From Actinomyces massiliensis 4401292 (GTDB lineage Bacteria > Actinomycetota > Actinomycetes > Actinomycetales > Actinomycetaceae): a stretch of 64,000 nt of DNA. The number at the start of each line of letters is the position of its first letter. Positions within the stretch are counted from its first letter, which is position 1. The notes under the pieces were generated by a model. It had not been told where the DNA came from, searched no databases, and saw nothing but the letters and a program-made list of their open reading frames with translations. Made by a program: the position numbers and the translations under genes. Where the stretch lies: positions 980,569 to 1,044,568 of the forward strand of contig NZ_JH711481.1 of assembly GCF_000269805.1 (NCBI RefSeq). Reading direction: 5' to 3'. This document shows, in pieces, positions 8,674 through 18,218 of the stretch.

Positions 8674-9066
8674 ATGATCGGTCCAGCCAACGTTCTCGCC
8701 CGCGGCCTCCTGGCCGGCGTCTTCGTCGTCGGCGGCATCAACCAGATCAAGGGCGCACACCTTCTCGCCGACAAGGTCGAGGCCGCCAAGGAGGAGTACG
8801 GCGTCGTCCTCGATGTGGCGGGGGAGGACCTGGTCAGGCTCAATGGCGCGGGCATGGCGCTGGCCGGCGGGGCGCTCGCCCTGGGCATCGCCCCGCGTCT
8901 GTCGGCGGCCGCCCTCATCGGCCTGCTCGTTCCGACGACGATCGTCGGCCACCCCTTCTGGAAGATCGAGGACAAGGCCAAGCGCCGTACAGCGGTCACG
9001 GGAACTCTCAACAACGCCGCCATCATCGGGGGCCTGATGCTCGTGCGCGCCAGGCGCAAGCGCTGA
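8674..9066 (+). CDS. DoxX family membrane protein
   Basis: A 130-residue protein with three to four membrane segments. The N-terminal signature ARGLLAGVFVVGGINQIKG and the later ALGIAPRLSAAALIGLLVPT-like block are typical of DoxX/SURF4-type proteins. An AAGGAG-like ribosome site (ccaaggagcatc) precedes the ATG. In actinobacteria DoxX relatives are linked to redox homeostasis, but no precise function is established here. It is a single gene followed by a tRNA gene on the opposite strand. Confidence 0.8.
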   Translation: MIGPANVLARGLLAGVFVVGGINQIKGAHLLADKVEAAKEEYGVVLDVAGEDLVRLNGAGMALAGGALALGIAPRLSAAALIGLLVPTTIVGHPFWKIEDKAKRRTAVTGTLNNAAIIGGLMLVRARRKR

Positions 9067-9133
9067 TGCCACTGGGCGAACTGGGGGAACCGGGGGAAAG
9101 CTAGAGAAACGGGCCCGCATTGGCCCTCGTCCG

Positions 9134-9204
9134 AGCGGGTGACGGGAATCGAACCCGCGCTGTCAGCTTGGGAAGCTGAAGTTCTACCATTGAACTACAC
9201 CCGC
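9134..9204 (-). tRNA. tRNA-Gly (anticodon CCC)
   Basis: On the minus strand the acceptor stem GCGGGTG pairs with CACCCGC. The D arm has GTTCAATGGTAGAAC, and the anticodon stem CAGCT/AGCTG encloses the loop TTCCCAA, giving anticodon CCC. The T arm carries GGTTCGATTCC. The discriminator base is T and no CCA is encoded. All cloverleaf elements pair. Confidence 0.95.
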
Positions 9205-9393
9205 GCTCACCTGCTGTGAGGTGCTGGAGCAGCATACCTCATGCGGCCCCGGACTTGAAAACGTGTCCAATCCGGCTTCCGGAATACTGGTCCCCGTCCG
9301 CTTATCATGGAAATTCGGATAACGAACCCGCTAACCTTGGACCCCGGGCCGTCTCAGTCGGACGGCTCTTCCCCGAAATCTGAGAGGCCCTAG

Positions 9394-9945
9394 ATGAGCA
9401 ACGCGTACGACCCCTCCGGATACCCGCAGGCGGCTCCCATGGGCGGTGCGCCTGGCGCCGACGGCGGCCAGGCGGTGGCTCCCTACTCGGCTCAGAGCCC
9501 CTATGCCTCTGCGGCGTCGGGCGCCCAGCCGGGCTACCAGCAGCCCGGTTATCAGCAGCCGGGCTTCGACCAGGCCGGTTATCAGCAACCCGGCTATCAG
9601 CAGCCCGGCTATCAGCAGGATCCCGGGTTCGACCCCAACCAGATGGGCTATCAGCAGCCAGTCGCCTACTACGACCAGAAGTCCAAGCTCGCCGCCGGTC
9701 TGTTCGGGATCTTCTTCGGCTCTCTCGGCGTCCACAACTTCTACCTGGGCTACACCAACAAGGCCGTTGGCCAGCTGGTGGGGACCATCGTCGGCTACAT
9801 CCTGTGCATCATCTTCATCGGCTTCTTCATCGTCGTGGGCATCCAGATCTGGGCACTGGTCGAGGGCATCTTGATCCTGAGCGCGCAGCCCGGCTCGCAG
9901 CCCTGGGGCGTGGACGCGCGCGGAGTGCCCCTGTCGTCCAACTGA
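9394..9945 (+). CDS. TM2 domain protein with Gly-Tyr-Gln-Gln-Pro repeat N-terminus
   Basis: A 183-residue protein. Residues 1-90 are low complexity with repeated GYQQP units (at least seven, some as GFDQA or GYQQD). Residues 95-165 form the TM2 domain: two membrane helices with the signature FFGSLGVHNFYLGYTNKA. TM2 proteins are widespread small membrane proteins without an agreed bacterial function. A second TM2 protein lies at 56850. The leader contains a short hairpin (9348-9366) and no good ribosome site other than GAGAGG. Confidence 0.85.
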   Translation: MSNAYDPSGYPQAAPMGGAPGADGGQAVAPYSAQSPYASAASGAQPGYQQPGYQQPGFDQAGYQQPGYQQPGYQQDPGFDPNQMGYQQPVAYYDQKSKLAAGLFGIFFGSLGVHNFYLGYTNKAVGQLVGTIVGYILCIIFIGFFIVVGIQIWALVEGILILSAQPGSQPWGVDARGVPLSSN

Positions 9946-10054
9946 GCGACGCTGAGATGCGGTTCGTGCGCGTCCACGGACGCGCACGAACCCATCCGAA
10001 CTGTTCTGGGCCGTCACTCACTAGGTCTCTGGTCCCTCTGGCACAATCGGCCTC

Positions 10055-10732
10055 GTGCTCCTCTCCGACCGCGACATCCGCGCCGAGCTCGACGCCGGCC
10101 GCGTCATACTCGACCCCTATGATCCCGACATGGTCCAACCAGCCTCGATCGATGTGCGGCTGGACCGCTGGTTCCGTCTGTTCGACAACCACCGGTACCC
10201 GGTGATCGACCCGGCGGTCGAGCAGGACGGGCTCACCCACCTCGTCGATGTCGGTCCCGACGATCCCTTCGTCCTCCACCCCGGGGAGTTCGTCCTCGGC
10301 GCCACCTATGAGAGCGTCGCCCTTCCCGACGACGTCGCCGCCCGCCTGGAGGGCAAGTCCAGCCTGGGGCGCCTGGGCCTGCTGACGCACTCCACCGCCG
10401 GATTCATCGACCCCGGCTTCACCGGGCACGTCACCCTTGAGCTGAGCAACACCGCCACCATGCCCATCAAACTGTGGCCGGGAATGAAGGTCGGCCAGCT
10501 CTGCTTCTTCCGCCTGTCCAGCCCCGCGGCGGCTCCCTACGGCTCCGGCGCGCACGGTTCGCGGTACCAGGGGCAGCGCGGTCCGACGGCATCCCGTGGC
10601 CACCTGTCATTCCACCGGATCCGCATAGAGGACCCGGGGACGTCGGCTGCTGAGGGCGCTTGCGGCTCCCATGGTACTCACGGTGCCCAGCACGATGACG
10701 CGGCCTCCACCGGAACTGAGGAGCAGGCATGA
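10055..10732 (+). CDS. dcd: dCTP deaminase
   Basis: A 225-residue protein with a GTG start. It converts dCTP to dUTP or, in the bifunctional actinobacterial type, directly to dUMP. Conserved features are MLLSDRDI at the N-terminus, [29 protein letters not shown], and [12 protein letters not shown], which contains the catalytic Glu. The first 190 residues match the family's usual length of about 190; the last 35 are a low-complexity extension. CACAAT lies 7 nt before the start. The stop overlaps the next gene (ATGA), implying coupling. Confidence 0.95.
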   Translation: MLLSDRDIRAELDAGRVILDPYDPDMVQPASIDVRLDRWFRLFDNHRYPVIDPAVEQDGLTHLVDVGPDDPFVLHPGEFVLGATYESVALPDDVAARLEGKSSLGRLGLLTHSTAGFIDPGFTGHVTLELSNTATMPIKLWPGMKVGQLCFFRLSSPAAAPYGSGAHGSRYQGQRGPTASRGHLSFHRIRIEDPGTSAAEGACGSHGTHGAQHDDAASTGTEEQA

Positions 10733-12276
10733 CGAGTCATCGGGCCGGCGGCGCATCCCGTCGAGCCGGCGGTACGAGCCACCGGGCCGACGCCCCGTCC
10801 CCTCAGGCCGGCGCTCCGTCTCGCCGGGCTGATGCCCCGTCCCGTCGGGCTGACGCCCCGACCCGCCGCTCCATGGCGTCCCGACGGGCCGATGCCCCGG
10901 CCCGTCGAACCGATGTCCCGGCCCGCCGGTCCGGCGACGCATCTCGCCGGGCCGCCGAACCGGGCCGTCGGGCCGCCGCCCCCGCTGAGGACGTCGGGGC
11001 CGTGGGCCGTCGCAGTGCGGGCCGTGCGGACGGCGGCTCCGCCCACGAGGCGCGTGGTACGGGCCGCCGTGCGCGCAGTTCCGCCCACCAGGCCGGCGGC
11101 CAGCAGGCGACCTCCCTGGCTGTGAGCAGCGCCCAGGCGGCCGCGCCCACCCTCACCATAGGCTCAGGCGACCTCGCCCTGTCCCTGCCCTCCGAGACCG
11201 GCACCTTCTCGGCCGTCGGCGCCCTGCCCGTAGGGCGCGTCGACACCCGTCACCTGCTGGTGCTGGGTGAGGACATCACCGCCGACGAGGTCGAGGCCCT
11301 CGCCCTGTCCCAGGACTTGCACTCCGGGTGGGTGGGCGCTTCACGGCTCCAACTCCTGCCCGGCGCCGAACTCCAGGGGCCCTGGAAGCTGGATGCCGAA
11401 CTGCGGAATCTGTTCGACCTTCCGCCCTGGGCGGCGCAGATCATGCTGCTGGAGTGCGAGCCGGTGCGCTCCGGACCCCTGCCCGCCGCGCTGACCGGCA
11501 TCGATGCGTTATCGGACGCCTTCCCATTGGCCCAGCCCACCGGTACCGAGCTCATCGCTCTGACCCGTCTGCGGGCCATTGCGCGACGTCTGGCTGGAGC
11601 ACTGCGTTTGGCGGGAGATCCCGAGGTCCGCGGGGGCAAGCCGCGTCCCGTGCTCCTGACCCCCGATCCGGAGACGTCCATATCCCTGACCGTCTACGCG
11701 CCCGTGTGGATCGCGCCGGACGCAGCCGCGACGCTCGTCGGCAGCGTCGCCCCCGGCGCCCGCCTGCGCATGGACGCCATGAGCATCTTCGGTCCCGGCG
11801 GCTTGGAGGCCGTCGGGCAGGAGGCTCTGGAACGGCTCGTGGCCACCATCGGTGAGGACGTCCTGGACGAGGCCTGGCGCCGGGCCGAGAAGCAGCGGCG
11901 CGAAGTGGGGCAGTTGGAGGATCGCGCCCTGGCCTCGGGAGAGACGATCGAGGAGATGCGCGACGGTTACGCCGTCGTCGCCGACGTCGACCCCGACAGC
12001 TCCGGCAAGGGCACGATCGAGGTGCGGGTCCTGGGTACCGACGAGATGCCCCTTGCGGTGCGCGGTGAGCCATGGGCCTCCGGGGGCGTGGTCTCCTATG
12101 GCGTGGTCTGGCTGCCACGCGATCCCGCCGATGTGCACAGCGAGTCGATCTCCCGGGTGGGGCGGCGCGCCCGTACCGCTGCCCGTGAGTGCATCGAGCG
12201 GATCGCCCAGGTGATCGCCACCGCTGCGCATGGGGCCGCGGTCGATGACGACGGGTTCCTCGTCGCCCTGAACTGA
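10729..12276 (+). CDS. Unknown protein with long Arg/Ala-rich repeat N-terminus, coupled to dcd
   Basis: A 515-residue protein whose ATG overlaps the dcd stop. Residues 1-125 are built from imperfect SRRADAP-like heptads and are strongly basic, likely disordered and able to bind nucleic acid or acidic partners. Residues 140-515 look globular with no membrane segment or signal peptide (starting near [16 protein letters not shown]); I cannot place them in a family. The repeat coding DNA is itself a degenerate tandem repeat of about 21 bp. A role with dCTP deaminase is suggested only by the overlap. Confidence 0.6.
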   Translation: MTSHRAGGASRRAGGTSHRADAPSPQAGAPSRRADAPSRRADAPTRRSMASRRADAPARRTDVPARRSGDASRRAAEPGRRAAAPAEDVGAVGRRSAGRADGGSAHEARGTGRRARSSAHQAGGQQATSLAVSSAQAAAPTLTIGSGDLALSLPSETGTFSAVGALPVGRVDTRHLLVLGEDITADEVEALALSQDLHSGWVGASRLQLLPGAELQGPWKLDAELRNLFDLPPWAAQIMLLECEPVRSGPLPAALTGIDALSDAFPLAQPTGTELIALTRLRAIARRLAGALRLAGDPEVRGGKPRPVLLTPDPETSISLTVYAPVWIAPDAAATLVGSVAPGARLRMDAMSIFGPGGLEAVGQEALERLVATIGEDVLDEAWRRAEKQRREVGQLEDRALASGETIEEMRDGYAVVADVDPDSSGKGTIEVRVLGTDEMPLAVRGEPWASGGVVSYGVVWLPRDPADVHSESISRVGRRARTAARECIERIAQVIATAAHGAAVDDDGFLVALN

Positions 12277-12384
12277 GTAGCGGCTTTTGGGGCGGGCGCC
12301 GCCATACCGGTGCTGCGCTCTTCCCGGCTCTTCCCGGGCTCCCGGGCTCGTGCCCGCGCGAGTGCCCCGGCCGGTTCGTCGGAT

Positions 12385-13179
12385 CTAGGCGGAGGGGCGC
12401 CGGAGCTCGCGCGGCTGTCGCGGTACGCCGTCGCCGGCGCGAGGGGTCAGCCGGTCCTCCTGTGTCCGCGCGGCGGCCTCGTCCCACGTCCAGGCTGTGA
12501 AGGCGGCTGCCGACTCCAGGGAGCGCGACCAGGCGACGGGGTCGTCGCCGCGCTCGTGGCCCACGGACATGTAGTGACGCAGCAGGCCCGCGCAGGCGTG
12601 GGCATCGTCCAAGGCGCAGTGGTGGCTGCCGATCCGCACGCCCGCCGATTCGCAGCACGTCACCAGGCGCCGTGACGGGGTGGTGATATAGCTGCGGGCG
12701 AGCTCCATGGTGCACACCCGCGGGATGCGCGCTCCACGGTTCAGGCGGCCGAGCGCGCCCAGCGCTTGGGTGAGGAAACCGACGTCGAAGCGGGCGTTGT
12801 GGGCCACGACGGCGCGGCCGGCGAGATCGCGCACGAGCAGGTCGGCGATCTCCGGCAGCGCCGGGGCGCCGATGAGATCCTCGGCGACGAGCCCGTGGAT
12901 GAAGGTGGGACCCACGTCCACGCTCGCACCGGGATCCACCAGCGTGCTCCAGCTGCGCTGCGTGGCGCCGTCGGGGTCCAGGAGCACGATGCCGACCTCG
13001 ATGATCGAGTCCGCGGCGGGCGACAGTCCCGTGGTCTCCAGGTCGATGACCGCGTAGCCCACCTCGGCGGTGCTCATCGGCCCCGACGCGGTTGCCGGCG
13101 TCGCGGTGTCCGGCGTCATGGTGGCCGGGGCGGGCGCGAGCGGGCGCAGCGTGCGGCCGGGGCGATGGTAGAAGGGCAT
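12385..13179 (-). CDS. DEDDh 3'-5' exonuclease (DnaQ-like)
   Basis: A 264-residue protein. Exo I motif VIDLETTGLSP, Exo II HNARFDVGFL and Exo III HHCALDDAHA give the full DEDDh catalytic set of DnaQ-type exonucleases. The family includes stand-alone epsilon-like proteins used in DNA repair and small-RNA turnover. The frame stays open to 13284, but the ATG at 13179 (MPFYHRPGR) is preferred, with TACGAT 8 nt upstream. There is a 50-residue C-terminal tail after the catalytic domain. It is divergent from the nitroreductase. Confidence 0.85.
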   Translation of the reverse strand: MPFYHRPGRTLRPLAPAPATMTPDTATPATASGPMSTAEVGYAVIDLETTGLSPAADSIIEVGIVLLDPDGATQRSWSTLVDPGASVDVGPTFIHGLVAEDLIGAPALPEIADLLVRDLAGRAVVAHNARFDVGFLTQALGALGRLNRGARIPRVCTMELARSYITTPSRRLVTCCESAGVRIGSHHCALDDAHACAGLLRHYMSVGHERGDDPVAWSRSLESAAAFTAWTWDEAAARTQEDRLTPRAGDGVPRQPRELRRPSA

Positions 13180-13298
13180 CGGGCGGCATCGTATCGGCCC
13201 CATCGGTCCTGCGCTGGCCCCGCCGTCGAGGTCTTCACCTGGTGAGGCGACCAGATGCGCCAACCACGCCCCGGCATCGATCATCTAGGCTCCCAGTC

Positions 13299-14117
13299 AT
13301 GACTGACGACACGCCTGCGGCGCCCGTGCCCTCCGCCGCCCTGCGCACTCCCGCCACGACTCCTGTGACCAACTCGACAATCGCGGCCCAGCTCGCCCAC
13401 CGCACCATCCGCGCCTACACCGACGAACCTGTTGGCGAGGACGCGGTCGCCACGCTCCTCGATGTCGCCCGCCACTCGGCTACCGCCTCCTTCCAGCAGC
13501 AGGTGACGGTCATCCGCGTGCTCGACCCCGCCGTGCGCGAGCAGCTGCATCTCGCCTCCGGTCAGCCCTACGTCGGCGGAGATCGCGGTGAGCTCTTCGT
13601 CTTCGTGGTGGATCTGCACCGCAACGCCGTCCTGCGCGAGCGCGCCGGCGCCCCGCTCGAGCCCCTCGAGCGCACCTCCCTGTTCCTCAGCGGTGTCGAG
13701 GATGCCGTGATTGCGGCTCAGAACGTTGTTGTGGCGGCTGAATCCCTCGGGCTCGGCACCACCTATCTCGGCTCGATCATCGGCGACGTCCGGCGTGTCA
13801 TCAGGGCTCTTCGGCTGCCCACGCGCACCTACCCGATCCTTGGCCTGCTCGTCGGCCATCCTGCTCAGGACCCCCAGTACAAGCCCCGCCTGCCGCGCGA
13901 GATCGTGGTGGGGACGGACGCCTACCCGCAGTTCGAGGAGCATGCCGACGCGGTGGCGGTCTACGACGCCGAGGTCGAGCAGTACTACGACCTGCGCGAC
14001 ACCTCCAGGAGGGTGGACTCGTTCTCCGCCCAGATCGCCCGGACGCTGGGGCAGGGGGCGGCGTCCCAGGCACCGGTCATGGAGGTGCTTCACGAGCAGC
14101 TCCTGTGCCTGAGCTGA
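13299..14117 (+). CDS. NADPH-dependent nitroreductase / flavin oxidoreductase (NfsA-FRP type)
   Basis: A 272-residue protein starting MTDDTPAAPVP; the longer upstream frame is rejected because TAGGCT lies 7 nt before this ATG. Conserved FMN-binding features are HRTIRAYTDEPV at the N-terminus, ARHSATASFQQQ, and ESLGLGTTYLGSI with LVGHPAQDPQYKPRLP, the signature of the NfsA/FRP branch of nitroreductases. Such enzymes reduce nitro compounds, quinones or FMN with NADPH. It is followed 7 bp later by a serine hydrolase gene, probably the same transcript. Confidence 0.85.
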   Translation: MTDDTPAAPVPSAALRTPATTPVTNSTIAAQLAHRTIRAYTDEPVGEDAVATLLDVARHSATASFQQQVTVIRVLDPAVREQLHLASGQPYVGGDRGELFVFVVDLHRNAVLRERAGAPLEPLERTSLFLSGVEDAVIAAQNVVVAAESLGLGTTYLGSIIGDVRRVIRALRLPTRTYPILGLLVGHPAQDPQYKPRLPREIVVGTDAYPQFEEHADAVAVYDAEVEQYYDLRDTSRRVDSFSAQIARTLGQGAASQAPVMEVLHEQLLCLS

Positions 14118-14124
14118 ACCGATC

Positions 14125-15111
14125 ATGACGCGGGTCTCCATGTTGTCCACTTCTCCGACGCCGATCACAGGCGGGGCCGCGCTCGCGGCGCTGCCCGCGC
14201 TCGCCCAGTTCGACTTCCCCGTGGCGATGATCGCCTCTGAGCTGACCGTGGATGGGCGCGTGCGCACGCTGGTCGAGGCGGGGCAGATCGATGAAGTCTT
14301 CCCGTTCGCCTCGGTGACCAAGCCGATTGTGGCCTGGAGTGCGCTGGTCGCCGTGGAACGTGGTCTGCTCGACCTGGATGCCCCGGCTGGGGCGGGCACG
14401 GCGCATAGCGCGGCTGGGGCGGGCACGGCGCATAACGCAGTTGGGGCGGGCACGGCGTCTGGCTCAACCCGGGCGATGCTGCCGGGCGCCACGGTGCGCC
14501 ATCTGCTGGCGCACGCCAGCGGCATCGCCTTCGATTCCGATGCCGTCCTGGCCGCCCCCGGAACGCGGAGGATCTACTCCAACCGGGGCATCGAGATCCT
14601 TGGCGAGCGGCTCCAGGAGGCGACGGCGACGCCTCTTGAGCGGTGGGTCGAGACGACGGTGCTGGAGCCCCTGGGCATGTCCAGTGTGCTTGTACCGGGC
14701 TCGCCCGCGCACTCGGGCGAGGGCACTGCCCGCGACCTCGCCGTCTTCGCCGGTGAACTCGCAGCGCCACGGCTGATCAGCGCGAGCCTGGCGGCGGAGG
14801 CCACATCGGTCGTGTTCCCAGGTCTTGACGGCGTGCTGCCCGGCTACGGCAGGCAGGCGCCCAACGACTTCGGACTGGGCGTGGAGGTGCGCGGCCACAA
14901 GCACCCGCATTGGACGGGGAGGGCCGGCAGTCCGACTACCTTCGGGCATTTCGGCCAGTCGGGCTCTTTCATCTGGGTGGACCCGGAGGCCCGACGGCAG
15001 GCGGTCTTCCTGGGGGAACGGCGCTTCGCCGCCGTGCACAAGGATATCTGGCCCGATCTGTGTGACCAGATCCTCGCCCTTGAGGCGCCGGATTCCGCGG
15101 TTAACGGTTAA
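14125..15111 (+). CDS. Serine hydrolase, beta-lactamase / class C PBP-like
   Basis: A 328-residue protein without a clear signal peptide. Catalytic motifs are SVTK (SxxK) near residue 71, YSN (YxN) near 152 and HFGQSG near 275 in place of KTG, the pattern of class C beta-lactamase-related esterases and DD-peptidases. Between the first and second motifs is an inserted 27-bp tandem repeat (14386-14459), encoding AGAGTAHSA, AGAGTAHNA and VGAGTASGS. The missing signal peptide points to a cytoplasmic esterase-like enzyme. Substrate unknown. Confidence 0.8.
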   Translation: MTRVSMLSTSPTPITGGAALAALPALAQFDFPVAMIASELTVDGRVRTLVEAGQIDEVFPFASVTKPIVAWSALVAVERGLLDLDAPAGAGTAHSAAGAGTAHNAVGAGTASGSTRAMLPGATVRHLLAHASGIAFDSDAVLAAPGTRRIYSNRGIEILGERLQEATATPLERWVETTVLEPLGMSSVLVPGSPAHSGEGTARDLAVFAGELAAPRLISASLAAEATSVVFPGLDGVLPGYGRQAPNDFGLGVEVRGHKHPHWTGRAGSPTTFGHFGQSGSFIWVDPEARRQAVFLGERRFAAVHKDIWPDLCDQILALEAPDSAVNG

Positions 15112-15478
15112 CAGTCACGCCTCGGTGGTCCGCCGTGAGTCTGAGCGCTGAGGCTGCGCGAGACGTGTCGTTGTCCAGCTCCCGCCGGCGTTGGAGGTGG
15201 AGTGGAATGGTTCGAATCGTGACACCGCAGGCTCGGCCGGAGGCCGGTGACCCGCACACTCGATGACGACCTGCTGCGAGCAGAACCGCGGAATCATGCG
15301 GAAACCAATCGTCAGAGATGGTCGATGCGATGCTCCCATGTGCGCAGACCCCCTGGTATGCACACGGGAGCGCGGCGATCGATCGCAACTTCCGGTAAGG
15401 AATCCCATGATTTCAAGGGAAAGTCGTATTCCGCGTCGCGGACGAGAGCAAACGATGGCAAACGAGGGCGGTAAGGCG
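15112..15478. other. Intergenic stretch without recognisable feature
   Basis: This 367-bp gap lies between two convergent genes. I see no convincing coding frame, RNA gene or repeat family member. A short tRNA-T-arm-like string near 15208 has no matching acceptor or anticodon arm. Confidence 0.5.
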
Positions 15479-16297
15479 TCAGGCGAGATCGATGATGACG
15501 GGCACATGGTCGGAGGCGCCCTTGCCCTTGCGCTCGTCGCGGTCGATGGCCGCGCTCGATACGCGCGCGGCCAGGGCCGGTGAGGCGTAGGCGAAGTCGA
15601 TGCGCATGCCCTCGTTCTTGGGGAAGCGCAGCTTCTGGTAGTCCCAGTAGGTGTAGTTGGTGACGCGCTCGCGGGTCACCTCGTGCATGCCCACCCCTTC
15701 GAAGGCCGCGAAGGCCTCCCGCTCCGGGGCCGAGACGTGGGTGGCGCCCTCGAAGGCCCCCATGTCCCACACGTCCTCGTCCCGCGGCGCCACGTTCCAG
15801 TCGCCAACCAGCGCCAGGGGCAGGGAGGGATCGGCCTCCAGCCAGGCACCGGCCGCGGCCCGCAGAGCTTCCAGCCACTCCAACTTGTAGGCGTAGTGAG
15901 GGTGGGTGAGTTCCCGGCCGTTGGGCACGTACAGGCTCCACAGTCGTACCGGGCGCGCACCCTCGGTCGAGTCCGCCCCGCCCACCGTGGCCCCCAGGGC
16001 GCGGGCCTCCACCACCGGCTCGGCATCGGGCTTGGCCGCCCAGGCGGGCTGGCCCGGGAAGGAGGTGACGACGTCGTCGATCCCCACCCGTGAGGCGATC
16101 GCCACCCCGTTCCACTGGTTCAGGCCATGAACCGCCAGCTCATAGCCCGCGGCCTCGAAGGGGGCGCGGGGGAACTGGTCGGGGCGGCACTTGATCTCCT
16201 GCATGGCCAGCGCATCAATGTTCGCGCGCTCCAGGAAAGCCAGGATGCGGTCGACGCGGGTACGGACGGAGTTCACGTTCCAGGTGGCCAGGCGCAT
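15479..16297 (-). CDS. xthA: Exodeoxyribonuclease III (AP endonuclease)
   Basis: A 272-residue protein of the ExoIII/APE1 family, which cuts DNA at abasic sites and removes 3' blocks. Motifs in order: ATWNVNSVRTR, MQEIKCRPDQ (metal-binding Glu), NGVAIASR, SLYVPNGRE, VGDWNVAPRD, the C-terminal Tyr/Trp-rich block NYTYWDYQ, and GMRIDFAYAS with the final SDHVPV His. The length equals the family norm. The start at 16297 is the first ATG giving the family N-terminus (MRLATWNV); the frame upstream runs through repeat array B and is not coding. Confidence 0.95.
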   Translation of the reverse strand: MRLATWNVNSVRTRVDRILAFLERANIDALAMQEIKCRPDQFPRAPFEAAGYELAVHGLNQWNGVAIASRVGIDDVVTSFPGQPAWAAKPDAEPVVEARALGATVGGADSTEGARPVRLWSLYVPNGRELTHPHYAYKLEWLEALRAAAGAWLEADPSLPLALVGDWNVAPRDEDVWDMGAFEGATHVSAPEREAFAAFEGVGMHEVTRERVTNYTYWDYQKLRFPKNEGMRIDFAYASPALAARVSSAAIDRDERKGKGASDHVPVIIDLA

Positions 16298-16340
16298 GAC
16301 TGCCAAGGGTAGTGGGGGAGGCCGGAGGGTGGGGCTGAGA

Positions 16341-16422
16341 GACCGATCTCGATGCGGAAGCGGACCGATCTCGACGCGGGTTGCGACCGATCTCGAGCCG
16401 GAGTACGACCGATCTCGGCGGG
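16341..16422 (+). repeat. 22-bp repeat array B (4 units)
   Basis: Units start at 16341, 16363, 16385 and 16407. All cores are GACCGATCTCG, with third-element variants GAT, GAC, GAG and CGG before the CGGA-like part. The array lies in the divergent gap between xthA and the SDR gene, upstream of both. Confidence 0.9.
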
Positions 16423-16502
16423 GCTGGCTATGAGGCTTGCGGGCATGCGGCACGCGGGGCGCGGTCGCGCGAGGCGGCCTTCGGGCTCGCTAGGCTCCTG
16501 CT

Positions 16503-17348
16503 ATGGGAACCGCATTGATCACCGGCGCCACGTCCGGAATCGGGCTCGAGCTGGCGTGGCAGCTGGCGGAGGACCACCATGACCTGGTTCTGGTGGCGCG
16601 CAGCCGGGAGAGCCTGACCGCCGTGGCCGAGCAGCTCTGTCAGGTCGCCGGCGTCGGCGTCGAGGTGCTGCCCGCGGATCTGTCGACGTCCGAGGGTTTG
16701 AGCGCTGTCGCCGAGCGCCTGCGGCTGGAGCCCACCGTGGCGCGTGCGACGGCTTCGCCCGAGAGCCTCCGGGCGACCGAGGTCGCCGCCCGCCCCATCG
16801 ACCTGCTCGTCAACAATGCGGGGTTCGCCGTCGGCCAGAGCTTCATCGGCGGCGATCTGGGTCAGGAGCGCCGCGCTCTGGCCGTCATGGTGAGTGCGGT
16901 CATGGAGCTCACGCACGCGGCATTGCCCGGCATGGTGGCGCGCGGGCACGGCGCCATCCTCAACGTCTCCAGCGTCACGGCGCTGACGGCCATGGGGACC
17001 TATGCCGCCCACAAGGCCTGGGTGCGGACGTTCACCGAGGGGCTCGTCTCGGAGCTGCGCGGCACGGGGGTGACGGCGACTGTGGTCAATCCGGGCCTGA
17101 CCCGCACCGAGTTCCACGAGCGGGCCGGCATGGACGAGACGGCGTGGCCCGACCTCGCCTGGCTGCGGGCCGAGGACGTGGCGAGCGCCGCCCTGGACGC
17201 CGTACGCAGGGGGCAGGTCATCTGCACGCCGAGTGTGCGCTACCGGGCCGCCAACGCTGCGCTGCGAGCGGCCCCGCGCTGGTTCGTGCGTCGTGTGGCC
17301 GGGCACGGCAGCATGCGCGCGCGGTACTCACGAGGTGCTGAGGAGTAG
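16503..17348 (+). CDS. Short-chain dehydrogenase/reductase
   Basis: A 281-residue classical SDR. The cofactor loop TGATSGIG is at residues 8-15, the NNAG motif near 105, the catalytic Ser in NVSSVTAL, and then YAAHKAW supplies the YxxxK pair. PG near residue 200 precedes the substrate-binding segment. The arrangement fits NADP(H)-dependent reductases of the DltE/YqjQ type, often acting on lipid-like or unknown carbonyl substrates. TAGGCT lies 6 nt before the ATG. The gene stands alone and its substrate is unknown. Confidence 0.85.
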   Translation: MGTALITGATSGIGLELAWQLAEDHHDLVLVARSRESLTAVAEQLCQVAGVGVEVLPADLSTSEGLSAVAERLRLEPTVARATASPESLRATEVAARPIDLLVNNAGFAVGQSFIGGDLGQERRALAVMVSAVMELTHAALPGMVARGHGAILNVSSVTALTAMGTYAAHKAWVRTFTEGLVSELRGTGVTATVVNPGLTRTEFHERAGMDETAWPDLAWLRAEDVASAALDAVRRGQVICTPSVRYRAANAALRAAPRWFVRRVAGHGSMRARYSRGAEE

Positions 17349-17469
17349 TGCCGGCCCAGCCGATGCTCGCCTTCTCGCGCGGGTGCGATGGCTTGAGCTC
17401 CGGCTGGAGCACATAAAAAGGTCCTTTATCTCACTGGCGGCCGGATCCATCAAATGCCATGATAAGTCC

Positions 17470-17967
17470 ATGGCATCCATCACCTTCCAAGGTTCTCCTG
17501 TTCATTCCATCGGCGAGCTGCCCGCTGTCGGCTCGTCCGCCCCGGCCTTCGAGCTGGTCGGCGCCGACCTCGGCCCGGTGTCCTCCGAGGCTCTGTCCGG
17601 CCGTCGCGTTGTGCTCAACATCTTCCCCTCGGTGGACACCGGCGTGTGCGCCACGAGCGTGCGCGAGTTCAACAAGCGCGCGGCCGGGCTCGAGAACACG
17701 ACCGTCGTCTGCGTCTCCAAGGACCTGCCTTTCGCTCAGGCCCGCTTCTGCGGCGCCGAGGGGCTCGACGACGTCGTCACCGCATCGGCCTTCCGCTCCA
17801 GCTTCGGCGAGGACTACGGCGTCACCATGACCGATGGCCCGCTCGCCGGTCTGCTCTCGCGCGCCGTCGTCGTGCTCGATGCCGATGGCACGGTTCTCCA
17901 CGTCCAGCAGGTTCCCGAGATCGCGGAGGAACCCGACTACGAGGCGGCTGTCGCCGCTCTGTCCTGA
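17470..17967 (+). CDS. tpx: Thiol peroxidase (atypical 2-Cys peroxiredoxin)
   Basis: A 165-residue protein, the usual Tpx length. It reduces hydroperoxides using thioredoxin. The peroxidatic cysteine is in [15 protein letters not shown] (family signature PSxDTxxCxxxxR) and the resolving cysteine is in ARFCGAEG, 34 residues later as in Tpx. The N-terminus [19 protein letters not shown] is also characteristic. The frame is open from 17233, but CATGAT lies 6 nt before the ATG at 17470 and the family N-terminus starts there. Confidence 0.95.
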   Translation: MASITFQGSPVHSIGELPAVGSSAPAFELVGADLGPVSSEALSGRRVVLNIFPSVDTGVCATSVREFNKRAAGLENTTVVCVSKDLPFAQARFCGAEGLDDVVTASAFRSSFGEDYGVTMTDGPLAGLLSRAVVVLDADGTVLHVQQVPEIAEEPDYEAAVAALS

Positions 17968-18002
17968 CTCGTCCCGAGGACGGTCGAGGCCCGCACGGGC
18001 AC

Positions 18003-18052
18003 GGCGGTCCGGGCTGCTGGCGCGAGTGCTCTTGCCGGCGACCCGGACCGCC
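18003..18052 (+). terminator. Hairpin after tpx
   Basis: GGCGGTCCGGG at 18003-18013 pairs perfectly with CCCGGACCGCC at 18042-18052, with a smaller inner stem in the loop. There is no clear T run, so a terminator role is inferred from position just past the tpx stop. Confidence 0.4.
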
Positions 18053-18218
18053 TTCTGCGTCGACAGCCCCTGCTCGACGCGCAGGCGGGAGTGATGTGGG
18101 TCGCATGTTTTCTCGGTTTTAATGACGCTTTGTGTTATCCTTGGAGTGTCCGGTCTGCGTGCTCTCAATGACGATGCGCGGCACGACCGTGGCGGGAGCC
18201 GGTGCGAAGGAGGGCCGC

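Noticed and set aside
15205-15230. GGTTCGAATC-like string as a tRNA
   Set aside because: No cloverleaf partners nearby.
18119-18152. FNR/CRP-type operator before nrfH
   Set aside because: No TTGATnnnnATCAA or TGTGAnnnnnnTCACA dyad is visible; only a TATCCT hexamer without a good -35.
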